Below, in pieces: positions 7,133 through 17,902 of a stretch of DNA of 64,000 nt (positions are counted from its first letter, which is position 1; the number at the start of each line of letters is the position of its first letter). The position numbers were made by a program, and so were the translations under genes. Below the pieces are notes generated by a model. It saw only the letters and a program-made list of their open reading frames with translations. It searched no databases and had not been told where the DNA came from. This DNA comes from Sideroxyarcus sp045866275 (GTDB lineage: Bacteria > Pseudomonadota > Gammaproteobacteria > Burkholderiales > Gallionellaceae): positions 62,001-126,000 of the forward strand of contig BAAFRX010000002.1 in assembly GCA_045866275.1 (NCBI GenBank). The letters run 5' to 3'.

Positions 7133-8885
7133 ATTTCCGGGAGGCGAATTCTAACAGAGGCTGGAAGCGCCCGGGCTGCTGCGTAGCCAGTTGCGCCAGT
7201 TCCGCGCGCGCGCGCGGGTATTCGGCGGGATAGGCCCAGATGGATCGTTCCACTTGCGCGCGCGCCGCCGGCACGCGGTCGGACCAGGCCAGCAACCAGG
7301 CCTGATGGTAGCTCAGCGTGGCAGTGGGAATGAAGCGCAGGGCGTGTTCGTTCAAGGCGAGCTTTTGCGCCAGCTTGTCCTCGCTCGGTTCCATCATGCC
7401 GGCGATGAACAGTTGCGCATAGGAACCGAACAGCGGGTAATCCAGGCTCGCCAGCAGTTCGTCATGCGCCCGCGTCGCCGCCGCGACCCCCGAGGCGCCG
7501 GCATTGCGGACACTCAACGCGGCTTCCAGATGGCGGTAACTTTGCCGCCCCTGCCACAAGAACACGGCGCCCAGCACGAGAATCGCGGCCACCGCGAGTC
7601 GGCCTACGCCGCGCAATTCCAGCTTGTGACTGATGCCGTCATATGCGCCGAGAAGGAAGGCGGCGATGCCGATGAAGTAGGCATACCACAGGGGATATTC
7701 GAGCAGGCTGTGGATGGCGAGCACGGCCAGCAGGGCATAGCCCCACCAGTGTTCAAGGGTGAACTGCGCGCGCCGCACGAATGCTTGCCACGCCCACAGC
7801 CCCAGCGTAACAAAGAGCACGCCGAGCCCGGCCAGCCCGGTTTCAGCCGCCAGTTGCAGCACGATGTTGTGCGCGTTGTTGTAGAGGCCGGTAACGGCGG
7901 GATTGCGCAGCTCCGCCGCGAGTTGCAGATGCTGGTAAGCGAATTGGCCAAACCCCGCGCCAAACAGGGGGAACTGGGCAAAGATCAGCCCGGCCTCGCG
8001 CCACAGATGGAGGCGGATGCTGCCGCTGGCGGCTTCGCCGATCAATCGCTCGGCGGCGGTGACGCTGCCGCTGCCGCCCTGCAGCCAGGGCAGTTGCACC
8101 AGCCCGTGCATCAGCAGATAACCTAGCCACAGCGCGGTGGCAAAGCCGAGCAATGGCTGCAGCGCACGGTCGCGGCGCTGCCACAGCCAGGCCAGCAGCA
8201 GGATGACGCTGAGATAGAGCCAGGCACTGCGCGAGCCCGACAGCACCAGGACGAACAGCATCGGTGTCGCCAGCAGCGCGGTCAGCCCAGCGTGCCAGCG
8301 GTAGCGTTGCTGCAACAAGCCGAGCGAAATGAGGCCGAGCGCGATGTAGTTGGCGTAGTGGTTGGGCTGCGCGAGGTTGCCGAACACCGCCGCCGCGACC
8401 TTGCCGGTGATGAAACCGTCGAGAAGCGTGTGCCAGCGATAGTACTGCAGGATGCCGGCCAGGGTATTCAGTTCGGCGCCGGCCAGCAAAAAGACGGCCA
8501 GCGCCGCGCTGACGGCCGGCAAGCCCAGTTCCGCCCGCAGGTGCTGTCCCAGCATCATCAGCAGCGCGGCAAACAGGAAATACAGGGAGAGCAGCAGGAC
8601 CTGGTCGAAATGTTCGACCAGCCCCCCGATGAATTGCAGCAACAGCAACAGCATCAGTCCGATCGGCAGCAACACGATGCCCGGCACTTGCGGCGCCTGC
8701 CAGAACCGGGTTGTCAGCAGCAGGGGCAGCGCCAGCACGCCCAGCAGCGCGGTCGCCCACTCCTGATAGAAAGTGGTAACGGGATACGCGTGGTATGGAT
8801 ACAGAAAAGGCAATACCCACATCAGGCCGACCAGCGCCAGACTGATGCGGGCGATACCCGTCCGCGCAGGTGCCGGGTTTAGCAA
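7095..8885 (-). CDS. PglL/Wzy-type O-oligosaccharyltransferase or O-antigen ligase
   Basis: A polytopic inner-membrane protein of 596 residues with about 12 hydrophobic segments in the first 430 residues and a soluble C-terminal part. VLPFLYPYHAYPVTTFYQEW near the N-terminus is characteristic of the PglL_A family, and the large periplasmic loop contains GAGFGQFAYQHL and YNNAHNIVLQLAAETG with the conserved His of Wzy_C ligases. PglL enzymes move lipid-linked glycans en bloc onto pilin serines or threonines. A prepilin gene lies about 6 kb away, so pilin glycosylation is plausible but unproven. The TTG start overlaps the DUF2892 stop by 7 nt. Confidence 0.8.
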   Translation of the reverse strand: MLNPAPARTGIARISLALVGLMWVLPFLYPYHAYPVTTFYQEWATALLGVLALPLLLTTRFWQAPQVPGIVLLPIGLMLLLLLQFIGGLVEHFDQVLLLSLYFLFAALLMMLGQHLRAELGLPAVSAALAVFLLAGAELNTLAGILQYYRWHTLLDGFITGKVAAAVFGNLAQPNHYANYIALGLISLGLLQQRYRWHAGLTALLATPMLFVLVLSGSRSAWLYLSVILLLAWLWQRRDRALQPLLGFATALWLGYLLMHGLVQLPWLQGGSGSVTAAERLIGEAASGSIRLHLWREAGLIFAQFPLFGAGFGQFAYQHLQLAAELRNPAVTGLYNNAHNIVLQLAAETGLAGLGVLFVTLGLWAWQAFVRRAQFTLEHWWGYALLAVLAIHSLLEYPLWYAYFIGIAAFLLGAYDGISHKLELRGVGRLAVAAILVLGAVFLWQGRQSYRHLEAALSVRNAGASGVAAATRAHDELLASLDYPLFGSYAQLFIAGMMEPSEDKLAQKLALNEHALRFIPTATLSYHQAWLLAWSDRVPAARAQVERSIWAYPAEYPRARAELAQLATQQPGRFQPLLEFASRKYEEYRSAAVPAR

Positions 8886-9088
8886 CTGCCCTTGACGCCG
8901 AAGCGGGCCAGGATGTTATTTAGCGGGCAGATCCGGGTGAAGCCGCTCTGGAACAGGTTCAGGCCGACAAAGGCGGTGAGCAACAGAAAATATTCGCTCA
9001 CGAACAGGGGACTGGCCGTTGCTCCCAGCGCCAACGACAACACAATGAAAAAACCGGCGACGATACGGACGATGCGTTCTGCGTTCAT
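8879..9088 (-). CDS. DUF2892 (YgaP transmembrane-like) small membrane protein
   Basis: A 69-residue protein with two membrane helices (about residues 8-24 and 29-48) ending in FQSGFTRICPLNNILARFGV, the DUF2892 signature found as the membrane part of the rhodanese YgaP. It follows the RND pump gene by 29 nt and overlaps the ligase gene by 7 nt. In several proteobacteria DUF2892 genes accompany sulfane-sulfur handling genes and ArsR-type YgaV/BigR repressors, and such a repressor heads this same chain. No catalytic residue is recognised; Cys54 and the final Cys69 are the only cysteines. Confidence 0.85.
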   Translation of the reverse strand: MNAERIVRIVAGFFIVLSLALGATASPLFVSEYFLLLTAFVGLNLFQSGFTRICPLNNILARFGVKGSC

Positions 9089-9117
9089 GCTTGGCGGCTC
9101 CTGGAAATTCAGTGGGG

Positions 9118-12100
9118 TTACTGGAATTTCTTGTAAATCGACGCGTAATACAACACCGGAATCACCACCAGCGTCAACAGGGTGGAGACCAGGATACCAA
9201 AGATCAGCGACAGCGCGAGGCCGTTGAAGATCGGATCGTCGAGGATGAACAATGCGCCCAGCATCGCCGCCAGCGCGGTCAGGATGATCGGTTTGGCGCG
9301 TGCGGCGGCCGCGTTGATCACCGCAGGTTGTACCTCAACGCCCTCCCGCAATTGCAGATTGACGAAGTCCACCAGCAGGATGGAGTTGCGCACGATGATG
9401 CCGGCCAGCGCAATCATGCCGATCATCGAGGTCGCGGTGAACGGTGCGCCGAACAAGGCATGCCCCGGCATCACGCCGATGAGGGTGAGCGGAATCGGCG
9501 CCATGATGACCAGCGGCACGACATAGCTCTTGAACTGCGCCACCACCAGCAGGTAGATCAGCATCAGCCCGACTGAGTAGGCGATACCCATGTCGCGGAA
9601 GGTTTCGAAGGTGACCTGCCATTCGCCATCCCACTTCAGGGCGTAGCTGGCATAGGGATCGGCGGGCTGCCTGAAGAACCAGGATTGCAGCACGCCGCCC
9701 TGCTCCAGCGCCCTATTTTCAGTCTTTCTGTTGATGTCGAACATGCCGTACAGCGGGCTGTCCAGCTCGCCCGCCATGTCGCCCAGCACGTACACCACCG
9801 GCAGCAGGTCCTTGTGATGGATCGGCTGGTCGCGCTGCGCCCGCACCACTTGCACCAGTTCGGACAGCGGCACCAGTGCCCCGTCGCGGGCGCGCACCTT
9901 GAGTTTCAGCACTTCGTCGATGCGGCTGCGTTTCTGCTCCGGCAACACCATGCGCAACGGCGGCGCATATTTGGCCCCTTCCGCGTGCAGCGAGGTTACA
10001 TCCTCGCCCGCCAGCGCAACGCTGATGGTTTGCGCGATGTCCTGCGTCGCCACACCGAGAATGGCGGCCTTGCTTTGCAGTACGCGCAGCGTCAGTTTGG
10101 GGGCGCTTTCGGTCACCGTGTCGTCGATGCCGACGATGTCGGATGTCTGCGCAAACTGCTCGCGCACCTTACCCGCAACCTGGCGCGCGCCGGCGTAGTC
10201 CGGCCCGTAAATTTCAGCCACCAGCGGCGACAGCACGGGCGGTCCCGGCGGCACTTCCACCACTTTGACCTTGGCATTCCAGCGGGCGGCAATCGCCTCG
10301 ATCGGCTCGCGCAGCGCACGGGCGATCTCGTGGCTGCTGCGGTCACGACGATGCTTGTCCTGCAGATTGACCTGGATGTCACCCTGCTCCGACGCCTCGC
10401 GCAAATAATACTGGCGCACCAGACCGTTGAAATTGATCGGCGACGCTGTTCCCGCATAGGCCTGATAATCGGTGACTTCCGCAACGGTCGCCAGATAAGC
10501 GCCGATCTCGCGCATCGCGCCGGCCGTCTGTTCCAGCGCAGTGCCGCTGGGCATGTCCACCACCACCTGGAATTCAGACTTGTTGTCGAAGGGCAGCATC
10601 TTCAGCACAACCCGCTGCACGCCCACCAGCGATACGGACAGCAGCAGGGCAACCAGAATACCCAGCCACAACTTGCGCCGTGCCAGCTTGCCGTCCCGCC
10701 CATTCAGGAACGGGCCCAGGCGGTTGCGGAAAAATCGGGTGCTACGGGTCTCACCCTCCTCTTTCGCCACAGTGTGATGCGCGGCGGAAAACTGGTATGC
10801 CAGCCAGGGCGTGATGACGAAAGCGACCGCCAGCGAAATCAACATGCCCATGCTGGCGTTGATCGGGATTGGGCTCATGTACGGCCCCATCAGGCCACTC
10901 ACGAACGCCATCGGCAGCAGTGCGGCAATGACGGTCAACGTGGCGAGTATGGTCGGGCTGCCGACCTCATCCACCGCTGAGGGGATCGTCTCGGACAGCG
11001 GCTGATGCGGCGCCAGTTCACGTCGGCGATGGATGTTCTCGACCACCACGATCGCATCATCGACCAGGATGCCGATGGAGAAGATCAGGGCGAACAACGA
11101 CACGCGATTGAGGGTAAAACCGTAGGCCCAGGAGGCGAACAGCGTCATCGCCAGGGTCAGCAACACCGCCACGCCGACGATGAATGCCTCGCGCCGGCCG
11201 AGCGCAAACCAGACCAGTGCAACCACCGCAAAAGTGGCGAAAAAAAGCTTCTGGATCAGCTTCATCGCCTTGTCGTTGGCGGTCTCGCCGTAGTTGCGCG
11301 TCACGGTGACGTGCACATCATCCGGAATCACGCGACCTTGCAACTCCTCTGCCCGTTGTTGCACCGCGCGCGCCACCCGGACCGCGTTTTCACCGGGTTT
11401 TTTGGTGATGGCGACGGTCACCGCGGCAAATTCGCCCCGTGCTTCAAGGCCCTTGTCCTGTCCCGCTGCGCCGACGCCGAGCCAGACATAGTTCTCGGGC
11501 AGATCGGCTTCGTCCCGCACCTCGGCCACATCCTGCAGAAACACCGGCTTGCCGGCGGATACGCCCACCACCAGTTGCCGCACTTCCGCCGCATCGGTCA
11601 GAAAATTGTTGGTTTGCACCAGCACTTCACGGTTGTGCTGCACCAGATAGCCGGCACTCTGCGACACGTTGGCCGCCTGCAACGCGCCCCGCACCTCCTG
11701 TAGCGAAAGTTGGTAGGCATTCAAAGCCTCCGGGTCGAGCAGGATACGCACCGCACGCCGACTCGCCCCCAGCGTGCTCACTTCGCGCGTGCCGGGCACC
11801 CGCTTCAATTCGGTCTCGATCGCATGCGCCACTTGGGTCAGCGCCAATCCACCGCCCACCGCTTGTTCGCGCCACAGGGTCAGTGCCAGGATCGGGACAT
11901 CGTCGATGCCGTGCGCCTTGATCAGCGGCGGCTGCACCCCCAGGGTCGGCGGCAGCCAGTCCGCATGCGAGTTGATGACGTCGTACAGTTTGACCAGCGA
12001 CGGAATGTGCTGCTCGCCCACCTTGAACTGAATGGTCAGAATCGACTTGCCGGGTTGCGACACCGAATACACGTGGTCGATGCCGGCGATCTGCGACAAC

Positions 12101-12318
12101 ACCTGTTCCGCCGGGGTGGACACCGTACGCGCCACGTCTTCGGCCGAAGCGCCGGGATAGGCGATCAGCACGTTGGCCATGGTCACGTTGATCTGCGGTT
12201 CCTCCTCGCGCGGCGTCACCAGCACCGCAAATGTGCCCAGCAGCACGGCAACCAGCGCCAGCAGCGGCGTCATCTGAGAATGCAGGAAGATGCGCGCGAT
12301 GCGCCCGGAGAGACCCAT
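9118..12318 (-). CDS. RND efflux pump permease, divalent AcrB-like branch
   Basis: A trimeric proton-driven inner-membrane pump of 1066 residues. The N-terminal helix is followed by PREEEPQINVTMANVLIAYPGASAEDV, typical of the AcrB-like branch that moves varied organic compounds, not the CusA metal branch. Twelve membrane segments flank two large periplasmic loops. The central block GILVDDAIVVVENIHRR carries the conserved Asp pair for proton relay. The start overlaps the adaptor stop in TAATG. No outer-membrane TolC-type gene is present nearby, so it must use one encoded elsewhere. The substrate is not predictable from sequence; the local regulator suggests a redox- or sulfur-linked inducer. 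Confidence 0.9.
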   Translation of the reverse strand: MGLSGRIARIFLHSQMTPLLALVAVLLGTFAVLVTPREEEPQINVTMANVLIAYPGASAEDVARTVSTPAEQVLSQIAGIDHVYSVSQPGKSILTIQFKVGEQHIPSLVKLYDVINSHADWLPPTLGVQPPLIKAHGIDDVPILALTLWREQAVGGGLALTQVAHAIETELKRVPGTREVSTLGASRRAVRILLDPEALNAYQLSLQEVRGALQAANVSQSAGYLVQHNREVLVQTNNFLTDAAEVRQLVVGVSAGKPVFLQDVAEVRDEADLPENYVWLGVGAAGQDKGLEARGEFAAVTVAITKKPGENAVRVARAVQQRAEELQGRVIPDDVHVTVTRNYGETANDKAMKLIQKLFFATFAVVALVWFALGRREAFIVGVAVLLTLAMTLFASWAYGFTLNRVSLFALIFSIGILVDDAIVVVENIHRRRELAPHQPLSETIPSAVDEVGSPTILATLTVIAALLPMAFVSGLMGPYMSPIPINASMGMLISLAVAFVITPWLAYQFSAAHHTVAKEEGETRSTRFFRNRLGPFLNGRDGKLARRKLWLGILVALLLSVSLVGVQRVVLKMLPFDNKSEFQVVVDMPSGTALEQTAGAMREIGAYLATVAEVTDYQAYAGTASPINFNGLVRQYYLREASEQGDIQVNLQDKHRRDRSSHEIARALREPIEAIAARWNAKVKVVEVPPGPPVLSPLVAEIYGPDYAGARQVAGKVREQFAQTSDIVGIDDTVTESAPKLTLRVLQSKAAILGVATQDIAQTISVALAGEDVTSLHAEGAKYAPPLRMVLPEQKRSRIDEVLKLKVRARDGALVPLSELVQVVRAQRDQPIHHKDLLPVVYVLGDMAGELDSPLYGMFDINRKTENRALEQGGVLQSWFFRQPADPYASYALKWDGEWQVTFETFRDMGIAYSVGLMLIYLLVVAQFKSYVVPLVIMAPIPLTLIGVMPGHALFGAPFTATSMIGMIALAGIIVRNSILLVDFVNLQLREGVEVQPAVINAAAARAKPIILTALAAMLGALFILDDPIFNGLALSLIFGILVSTLLTLVVIPVLYYASIYKKFQ

Positions 12319-13343
12319 TATTTCTTGATCACCATGCCCGCCTGCACCGCATCCAGCGCGATACGCTCGCCGTCTTGCAGTCCCGCCAACACTTCAATTT
12401 CGCCATCCTCGGTGCCCGCCCCGAGACGCACCTGGCGTAGACGTGGCATGCCCTGTTCATCCACCACATACACCGCCACCACTTCATGGCGGCGCACCAC
12501 GGCACTGGCCGGAATCAACAGCTTGTTTTCCTTGCCCACGACGAAATGGGTGCGCACGAACATGCCGGGGTAGAGATTGGGCTGATTCGCCGGCAGGCCG
12601 ATGCGCACCGGCGTGCTGTGCGTGCGCAGGTCGGCGGAAGGCTGCACGGTGACCGAAGCGGCCTTGATCCAGCGATTCAGGGAAGGCACTTCCACCGTCA
12701 CTTCCGGGTGCGCGCCGATGTCTTGCAGGCGGTCCTGCGGCACATTGGCGATGACGCGCAACTGCGACGGATCGAAACCGGTCATCAGTGGCTTGCCCAC
12801 CGTCACCATCTCGCCCAGCTCGACATGGCGCGCCGCCACCACGCCACCATAGGGCGCGACGACGGCGGTATAGCTTTGCGCCAGCGCCGACTGCTGCGCG
12901 CCCGCCGCGCTTGCCTGTGCCTGCGCCTGCGCCATTTCAAAATCAGAGCGGGCCTTATCCAGCGCGGCCTGGCTGATGAATTTCTGCGCAAAGAGTTGTT
13001 GCGCGCGCGCGTAGTTCAAACGGGCGTTGTCCAATGCCGCCTGCGCCTGCGCCAATTGCGCGTTGCTGCCCGCCGCCATTTGGTTTGCTTCGCGCTCGTC
13101 GATGCGCACAATGATCTGCCCCGCACTAACCCGGTCGCCGACATCAAAATAAATCGACTTGACGCGGCCGGATATCTGCGCCGACACCGTCGATTGGCGC
13201 GCCGCCTCGACCACGCCATCGATACTGTAGCGCTGGTCAATTTCACGCGCTTGCACCTGGGCCGTGCGCAAAGGCTGCGCGCTGACGCCATTCGCCAGCG
13301 TCAGCATCAGCAACGAAAAAAACGCGATTCCAGATGTGTGCAT
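12318..13343 (-). CDS. RND efflux periplasmic adaptor (membrane fusion protein)
   Basis: An exported adaptor of 341 residues that links the pump to an outer-membrane channel. A signal peptide (MHTSGIAFFSLLMLTLANGVSA) precedes a lipoyl-like half (VSAQISGRVKSIYFDVGDRV), a coiled-coil hairpin rich in Ala/Gln at about residues 85-150, the matching lipoyl half (TAVVAPYGGVVAARHVELGEMV) and beta-barrel parts. It has no lipobox, so it is anchored by interactions or released to the periplasm. The ATG at 13343 with AGGA upstream is preferred over a TTG at 13361. The repressor operator is 26 nt upstream. Confidence 0.9.
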   Translation of the reverse strand: MHTSGIAFFSLLMLTLANGVSAQPLRTAQVQAREIDQRYSIDGVVEAARQSTVSAQISGRVKSIYFDVGDRVSAGQIIVRIDEREANQMAAGSNAQLAQAQAALDNARLNYARAQQLFAQKFISQAALDKARSDFEMAQAQAQASAAGAQQSALAQSYTAVVAPYGGVVAARHVELGEMVTVGKPLMTGFDPSQLRVIANVPQDRLQDIGAHPEVTVEVPSLNRWIKAASVTVQPSADLRTHSTPVRIGLPANQPNLYPGMFVRTHFVVGKENKLLIPASAVVRRHEVVAVYVVDEQGMPRLRQVRLGAGTEDGEIEVLAGLQDGERIALDAVQAGMVIKK

Positions 13344-13368
13344 GACTGCATCCTGCTGCAAAATAGTC

Positions 13369-13386
13369 TATTAGGATATTCTAATA
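13369..13386. promoter_or_regulatory. Candidate operator of the YgaV/BigR-type repressor
   Basis: An inverted repeat TATTAG-N6-CTAATA, in which 16 of 18 positions are symmetric, lies in the 62-nt gap between the repressor stop and the efflux adaptor start. AT-rich palindromes of this size are typical ArsR-family operators. Its place inside the operon suggests that the efflux genes have their own regulated promoter. Confidence 0.6.
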
Positions 13387-13405
13387 CACTTTGAATGGCA
13401 AGCCG

Positions 13406-13708
13406 CTACGCCGAACAGAACACATCCCGCATCAACCCCACCATTTTCAAGATTCTGGCGTCGCCAATACGGTAATAAACGTGGTTGGCTTCCTTTTGCG
13501 CAATCAGGATTCCCTTTGCGCGCAAAATACCCAGGTGCTGCGAAATATTGCTCTGCGTCGTGCCGACTTGCTCGACGATATCCTGCACGCTCAATGCCCC
13601 GGCAGACAACACGCACAGGATCTTCAGGCGCAACGGATGGGCGATGGCCTTCATCGAGGCGGCGGCAATGACAATATCTTCTGCTCTTTCAATTGGCTGT
13701 CTGGACAT
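13406..13708 (-). CDS. ArsR-family repressor, YgaV/BigR/SqrR-like
   Basis: A 100-residue winged-helix repressor. The helix-turn-helix covers VQDIVEQVGTTQSNISQHLG (residues 41-60) and the wing is IAQKEANHVYYRI. It lacks the CxC metal site of ArsR/SmtB sensors. Instead it has Cys32 in the LKILCVLS helix and Cys98 near the C-terminus (DVFCSA), the same places as the pair that forms disulfide or polysulfide links in YgaV, BigR and SqrR. It therefore probably responds to reactive sulfur or oxidants and controls the efflux genes downstream. It is divergent from gpmI. The inducer assignment is inference from family knowledge. Confidence 0.85.
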   Translation of the reverse strand: MSRQPIERAEDIVIAAASMKAIAHPLRLKILCVLSAGALSVQDIVEQVGTTQSNISQHLGILRAKGILIAQKEANHVYYRIGDARILKMVGLMRDVFCSA

Positions 13709-13824
13709 CTATTGACTCCCGGCGCACAGGCAAGGCGCATCCCTGTCGCGCAAAATCGGCTAAAATCACGCACCCGCTGAATCAGCAACGGCTGATATTC
13801 TGACAGCTTATCGAGAAACCCGGT

Positions 13825-15375
<1,551 letters not shown>

Positions 15376-15380
15376 CGGGA

Positions 15381-16493
15381 ATGATGCGGACGCTGTTGCT
15401 GGCGCTGTGCTGTTTGGCCTGCAATGCGTTCGCTGCCGATCAGGCCGATCTGGAAAAACTGCGCCAACGCATCGTCGCACTGCAGCACGACTTCGACAAA
15501 TCGGCGGAATCAAAATCCGATGCGGCCGACGCCCTGCGCGATTCCGAGCGCGCGATCAGCGACCGCAATCGCGCCCTGGCCCGTCTGGAACAGCAGCAGC
15601 AGGCCGGCCGGCAGGTCTTGCAACGTTTGCAACGCAAAGGCGACCAGGCCCGGGAAAACGTCCGGCTGCAACAATCCCGCCTGGGCAAGCTGCTCTACCG
15701 GCAATACCTCAGCCGCACCGAAGAGGACTACCTCAAGCTGCTGCTCGGCGACGACGACCCGAACCGGCTTGCGCGCAATCTGCACTATCTCGGCTACATC
15801 GCGCGCGAACGCGGCAATGCCCTGCGCGCGCAGCAGGATGCCTTGAGCGCGTTGAAACAGGCGACCCGCGAAACCGAGGCACAGCAGGCCGAACTGGACG
15901 AACTACGCACGGCAGAACGCGCCGAATTGGCGCAGCTGAAACGCGAGCAGGCCAATCACCAGCAAACCCTGCGCAGGATTTCGCTTCAGCTCAAACAGCA
16001 GCGGCGCGAAATCGGACGCCTGCAACGCAACGAGGCACGCCTGTCGCGCCTGTTGCAGGAGTTGTCCGGCGCCCTGCCCGAGACGGGCGGGGATGCTTTT
16101 CGCCGGGACAAGGGACACCTGCCGCTGCCGGTCGATGGCAAGGTATCGAACCAGTTCGGCAGCCGGCGCCCCGACAGCACCCTCTCCTGGACCGGCTGGT
16201 TCATCCGCGCCCGCGACCGGCAACCGGTGCAAACGATTGCGGCGGGCCGGGTGGTCTATGCCGATTGGCTGCGCGGCTTTGGCAATCTGCTCATCGTCGA
16301 TCACGGCCAGGGTTACATGAGTCTGTATGGCAACAACCAGACCCTGTACAAACAAGTGGGCGACACCCTGCGCACCGGCGAACTGATTGCCGCCGTCGGC
16401 AACAGCGGCGGCAATGAGGATTCGGGTTTATACTTTGAACTGCGCTACAAGGGTCAGCCGCTCAACCCGACTAGCTGGATCAAACACCCTTGA
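15381..16493 (+). CDS. envC: Murein hydrolase activator EnvC (degenerate LytM/M23)
   Basis: A 370-residue periplasmic protein that in characterised relatives activates N-acetylmuramoyl-L-alanine amidases at the division septum. A signal peptide (MMRTLLLALCCLACNAFA) is followed by a long coiled coil of Gln/Arg/Glu at about residues 20-230 and a C-terminal LytM domain. The domain lacks the zinc ligands of active M23 peptidases: the first His position is not conserved and the end reads GLYFELRYKGQPLNPTSWI where catalytic members have HxH. Loss of these residues marks an activator. The ATG at 15381 is preferred; a GTG at 15372 overlapping the gpmI stop is possible. Confidence 0.9.
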   Translation: MMRTLLLALCCLACNAFAADQADLEKLRQRIVALQHDFDKSAESKSDAADALRDSERAISDRNRALARLEQQQQAGRQVLQRLQRKGDQARENVRLQQSRLGKLLYRQYLSRTEEDYLKLLLGDDDPNRLARNLHYLGYIARERGNALRAQQDALSALKQATRETEAQQAELDELRTAERAELAQLKREQANHQQTLRRISLQLKQQRREIGRLQRNEARLSRLLQELSGALPETGGDAFRRDKGHLPLPVDGKVSNQFGSRRPDSTLSWTGWFIRARDRQPVQTIAAGRVVYADWLRGFGNLLIVDHGQGYMSLYGNNQTLYKQVGDTLRTGELIAAVGNSGGNEDSGLYFELRYKGQPLNPTSWIKHP

Positions 16494-16504
16494 GGAAAAT
16501 CGAG

Positions 16505-17899
16505 ATGAATCGTCGTATCAAAGAATTTAGCCTGATCGCCATCGGCCTGGCTGCCGGGGTCATGCTCAGCCTGAACTTTTCCGCCGTCGCGGAAAAGGAA
16601 GTTGCCCTGCCCCTGCCGGTCGAGGAATTGCGCGCATTTGCCGACGTGTTCGGGCGCATCAAGAGCGACTACGTGGAGCCGGTGAGCGACAAGAAACTCA
16701 TCACGGAAGCGATCAACGGCATGCTGAGCGGGCTTGATCCGCATTCCGCCTATCTCGATGCCGAAGGATTCAAGGAACTCCAGGTCGGAACACAGGGGGA
16801 GTTTGGCGGCCTCGGGATCGAGGTCGGCATGGAAGACGGCTTGGTCAAGGTCATTTCGCCGATCGAGGACACGCCCGCTTTCAAGGCCGGCATCCAGAGC
16901 GGCGATCTCATCATCAAACTGGACGACACGCTGGTGAAGGGGCTCAGCCTGAATGATGCGGTGAAACAGATGCGCGGCAAACCGGGCAGCAGCATTCTGC
17001 TCACCGTGATCCGCAAGAATGCGCCGCAACCCCTGCAAATCCGCATCGTGCGCGCCGTCATCAAGGTGCAAAGCGTCAAGTCGAAACTGGCCGAACCGGG
17101 TTACGGCTTCGTGCGCATCACGCAATTCCAGGAACACACGGGCGAAAATCTGGCCACCGCACTGGCCAACCTGCGCAAGCAAAACAAGGAACCGCTGCAA
17201 GGCCTGGTGCTGGATCTGCGCAACGATCCGGGCGGTCTGCTCACCGGCGCCGTCGGCGTTGCGGCGGCCTTCCTGCCCAGGGATGCGCTGGTGGTCTATA
17301 CCGAAGGGCGCACCGAAGATGCGAAGATGCGCCTGTTGGCCAGCCCCGAATATTATCTGCGCGGCAGCAAGGACGACTATCTGCATGGCCTTTCCGATGA
17401 ATTCACCCGCGTGCCGATGGTGGTGCTGGTGAACGGCGGTTCCGCCTCCGCCTCCGAGATCGTGGCCGGCGCGTTGCAGGACCACAAGCGGGCAGTCATC
17501 CTCGGCACCCAGACGTTCGGCAAGGGTTCGGTGCAGACCATTCTGCCGCTCGGCAACAACACGGCGATCAAGCTCACCACCGCCCGCTATTACACGCCAA
17601 GCGGACGCTCCATCCAGGCCAAGGGCATCGTGCCCGACATCGTGGTGGAAGATCCGGCGACGGCTGCCATCGACAGTTCGCTGCGTTTGCGCGAAGCCGA
17701 TCTGGCCAAACACCTGACCAACGGACAAACCGATACGGCGGACGACCAAAGCAGAAAACCGTTGCGCAAAACGCCGCCGCAAGAAAAGAATGGCAATGAA
17801 GACAAGCCTGAACTGGCCGAATTCGGCGCCAAAAACGATTACCAACTGAACCAGGCTTTGAATCTGTTGAAGGGAATGAGTATCTTGCGGGGGAATTGA
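16505..17899 (+). CDS. ctpA: C-terminal processing serine peptidase (S41, CtpA/Prc)
   Basis: A periplasmic tail-specific protease of 464 residues. An N-terminal membrane or signal segment (LIAIGLAAGVMLSLNFSAVA) precedes a PDZ domain at about residues 90-170 (GEFGGLGIEVGMEDGLVKVI) and the S41 core. The catalytic Ser is in NGGSASASEIVAGAL and the Lys 25 residues later in TFGKGSVQT, as in the Ser/Lys dyad of Prc. VLDLRNDPGGLL is also characteristic. The ATG is preceded by GAGG at a good distance. It lies directly downstream of envC and may tune cell-wall enzymes or lipoproteins. Confidence 0.94.
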   Translation: MNRRIKEFSLIAIGLAAGVMLSLNFSAVAEKEVALPLPVEELRAFADVFGRIKSDYVEPVSDKKLITEAINGMLSGLDPHSAYLDAEGFKELQVGTQGEFGGLGIEVGMEDGLVKVISPIEDTPAFKAGIQSGDLIIKLDDTLVKGLSLNDAVKQMRGKPGSSILLTVIRKNAPQPLQIRIVRAVIKVQSVKSKLAEPGYGFVRITQFQEHTGENLATALANLRKQNKEPLQGLVLDLRNDPGGLLTGAVGVAAAFLPRDALVVYTEGRTEDAKMRLLASPEYYLRGSKDDYLHGLSDEFTRVPMVVLVNGGSASASEIVAGALQDHKRAVILGTQTFGKGSVQTILPLGNNTAIKLTTARYYTPSGRSIQAKGIVPDIVVEDPATAAIDSSLRLREADLAKHLTNGQTDTADDQSRKPLRKTPPQEKNGNEDKPELAEFGAKNDYQLNQALNLLKGMSILRGN

Positions 17900-17902
17900 G
17901 CG

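Noticed and set aside
9685..10980. 431-codon plus-strand frame opposite the RND pump
   Set aside because: Antisense shadow without a domain; the pump is intact on the other strand.
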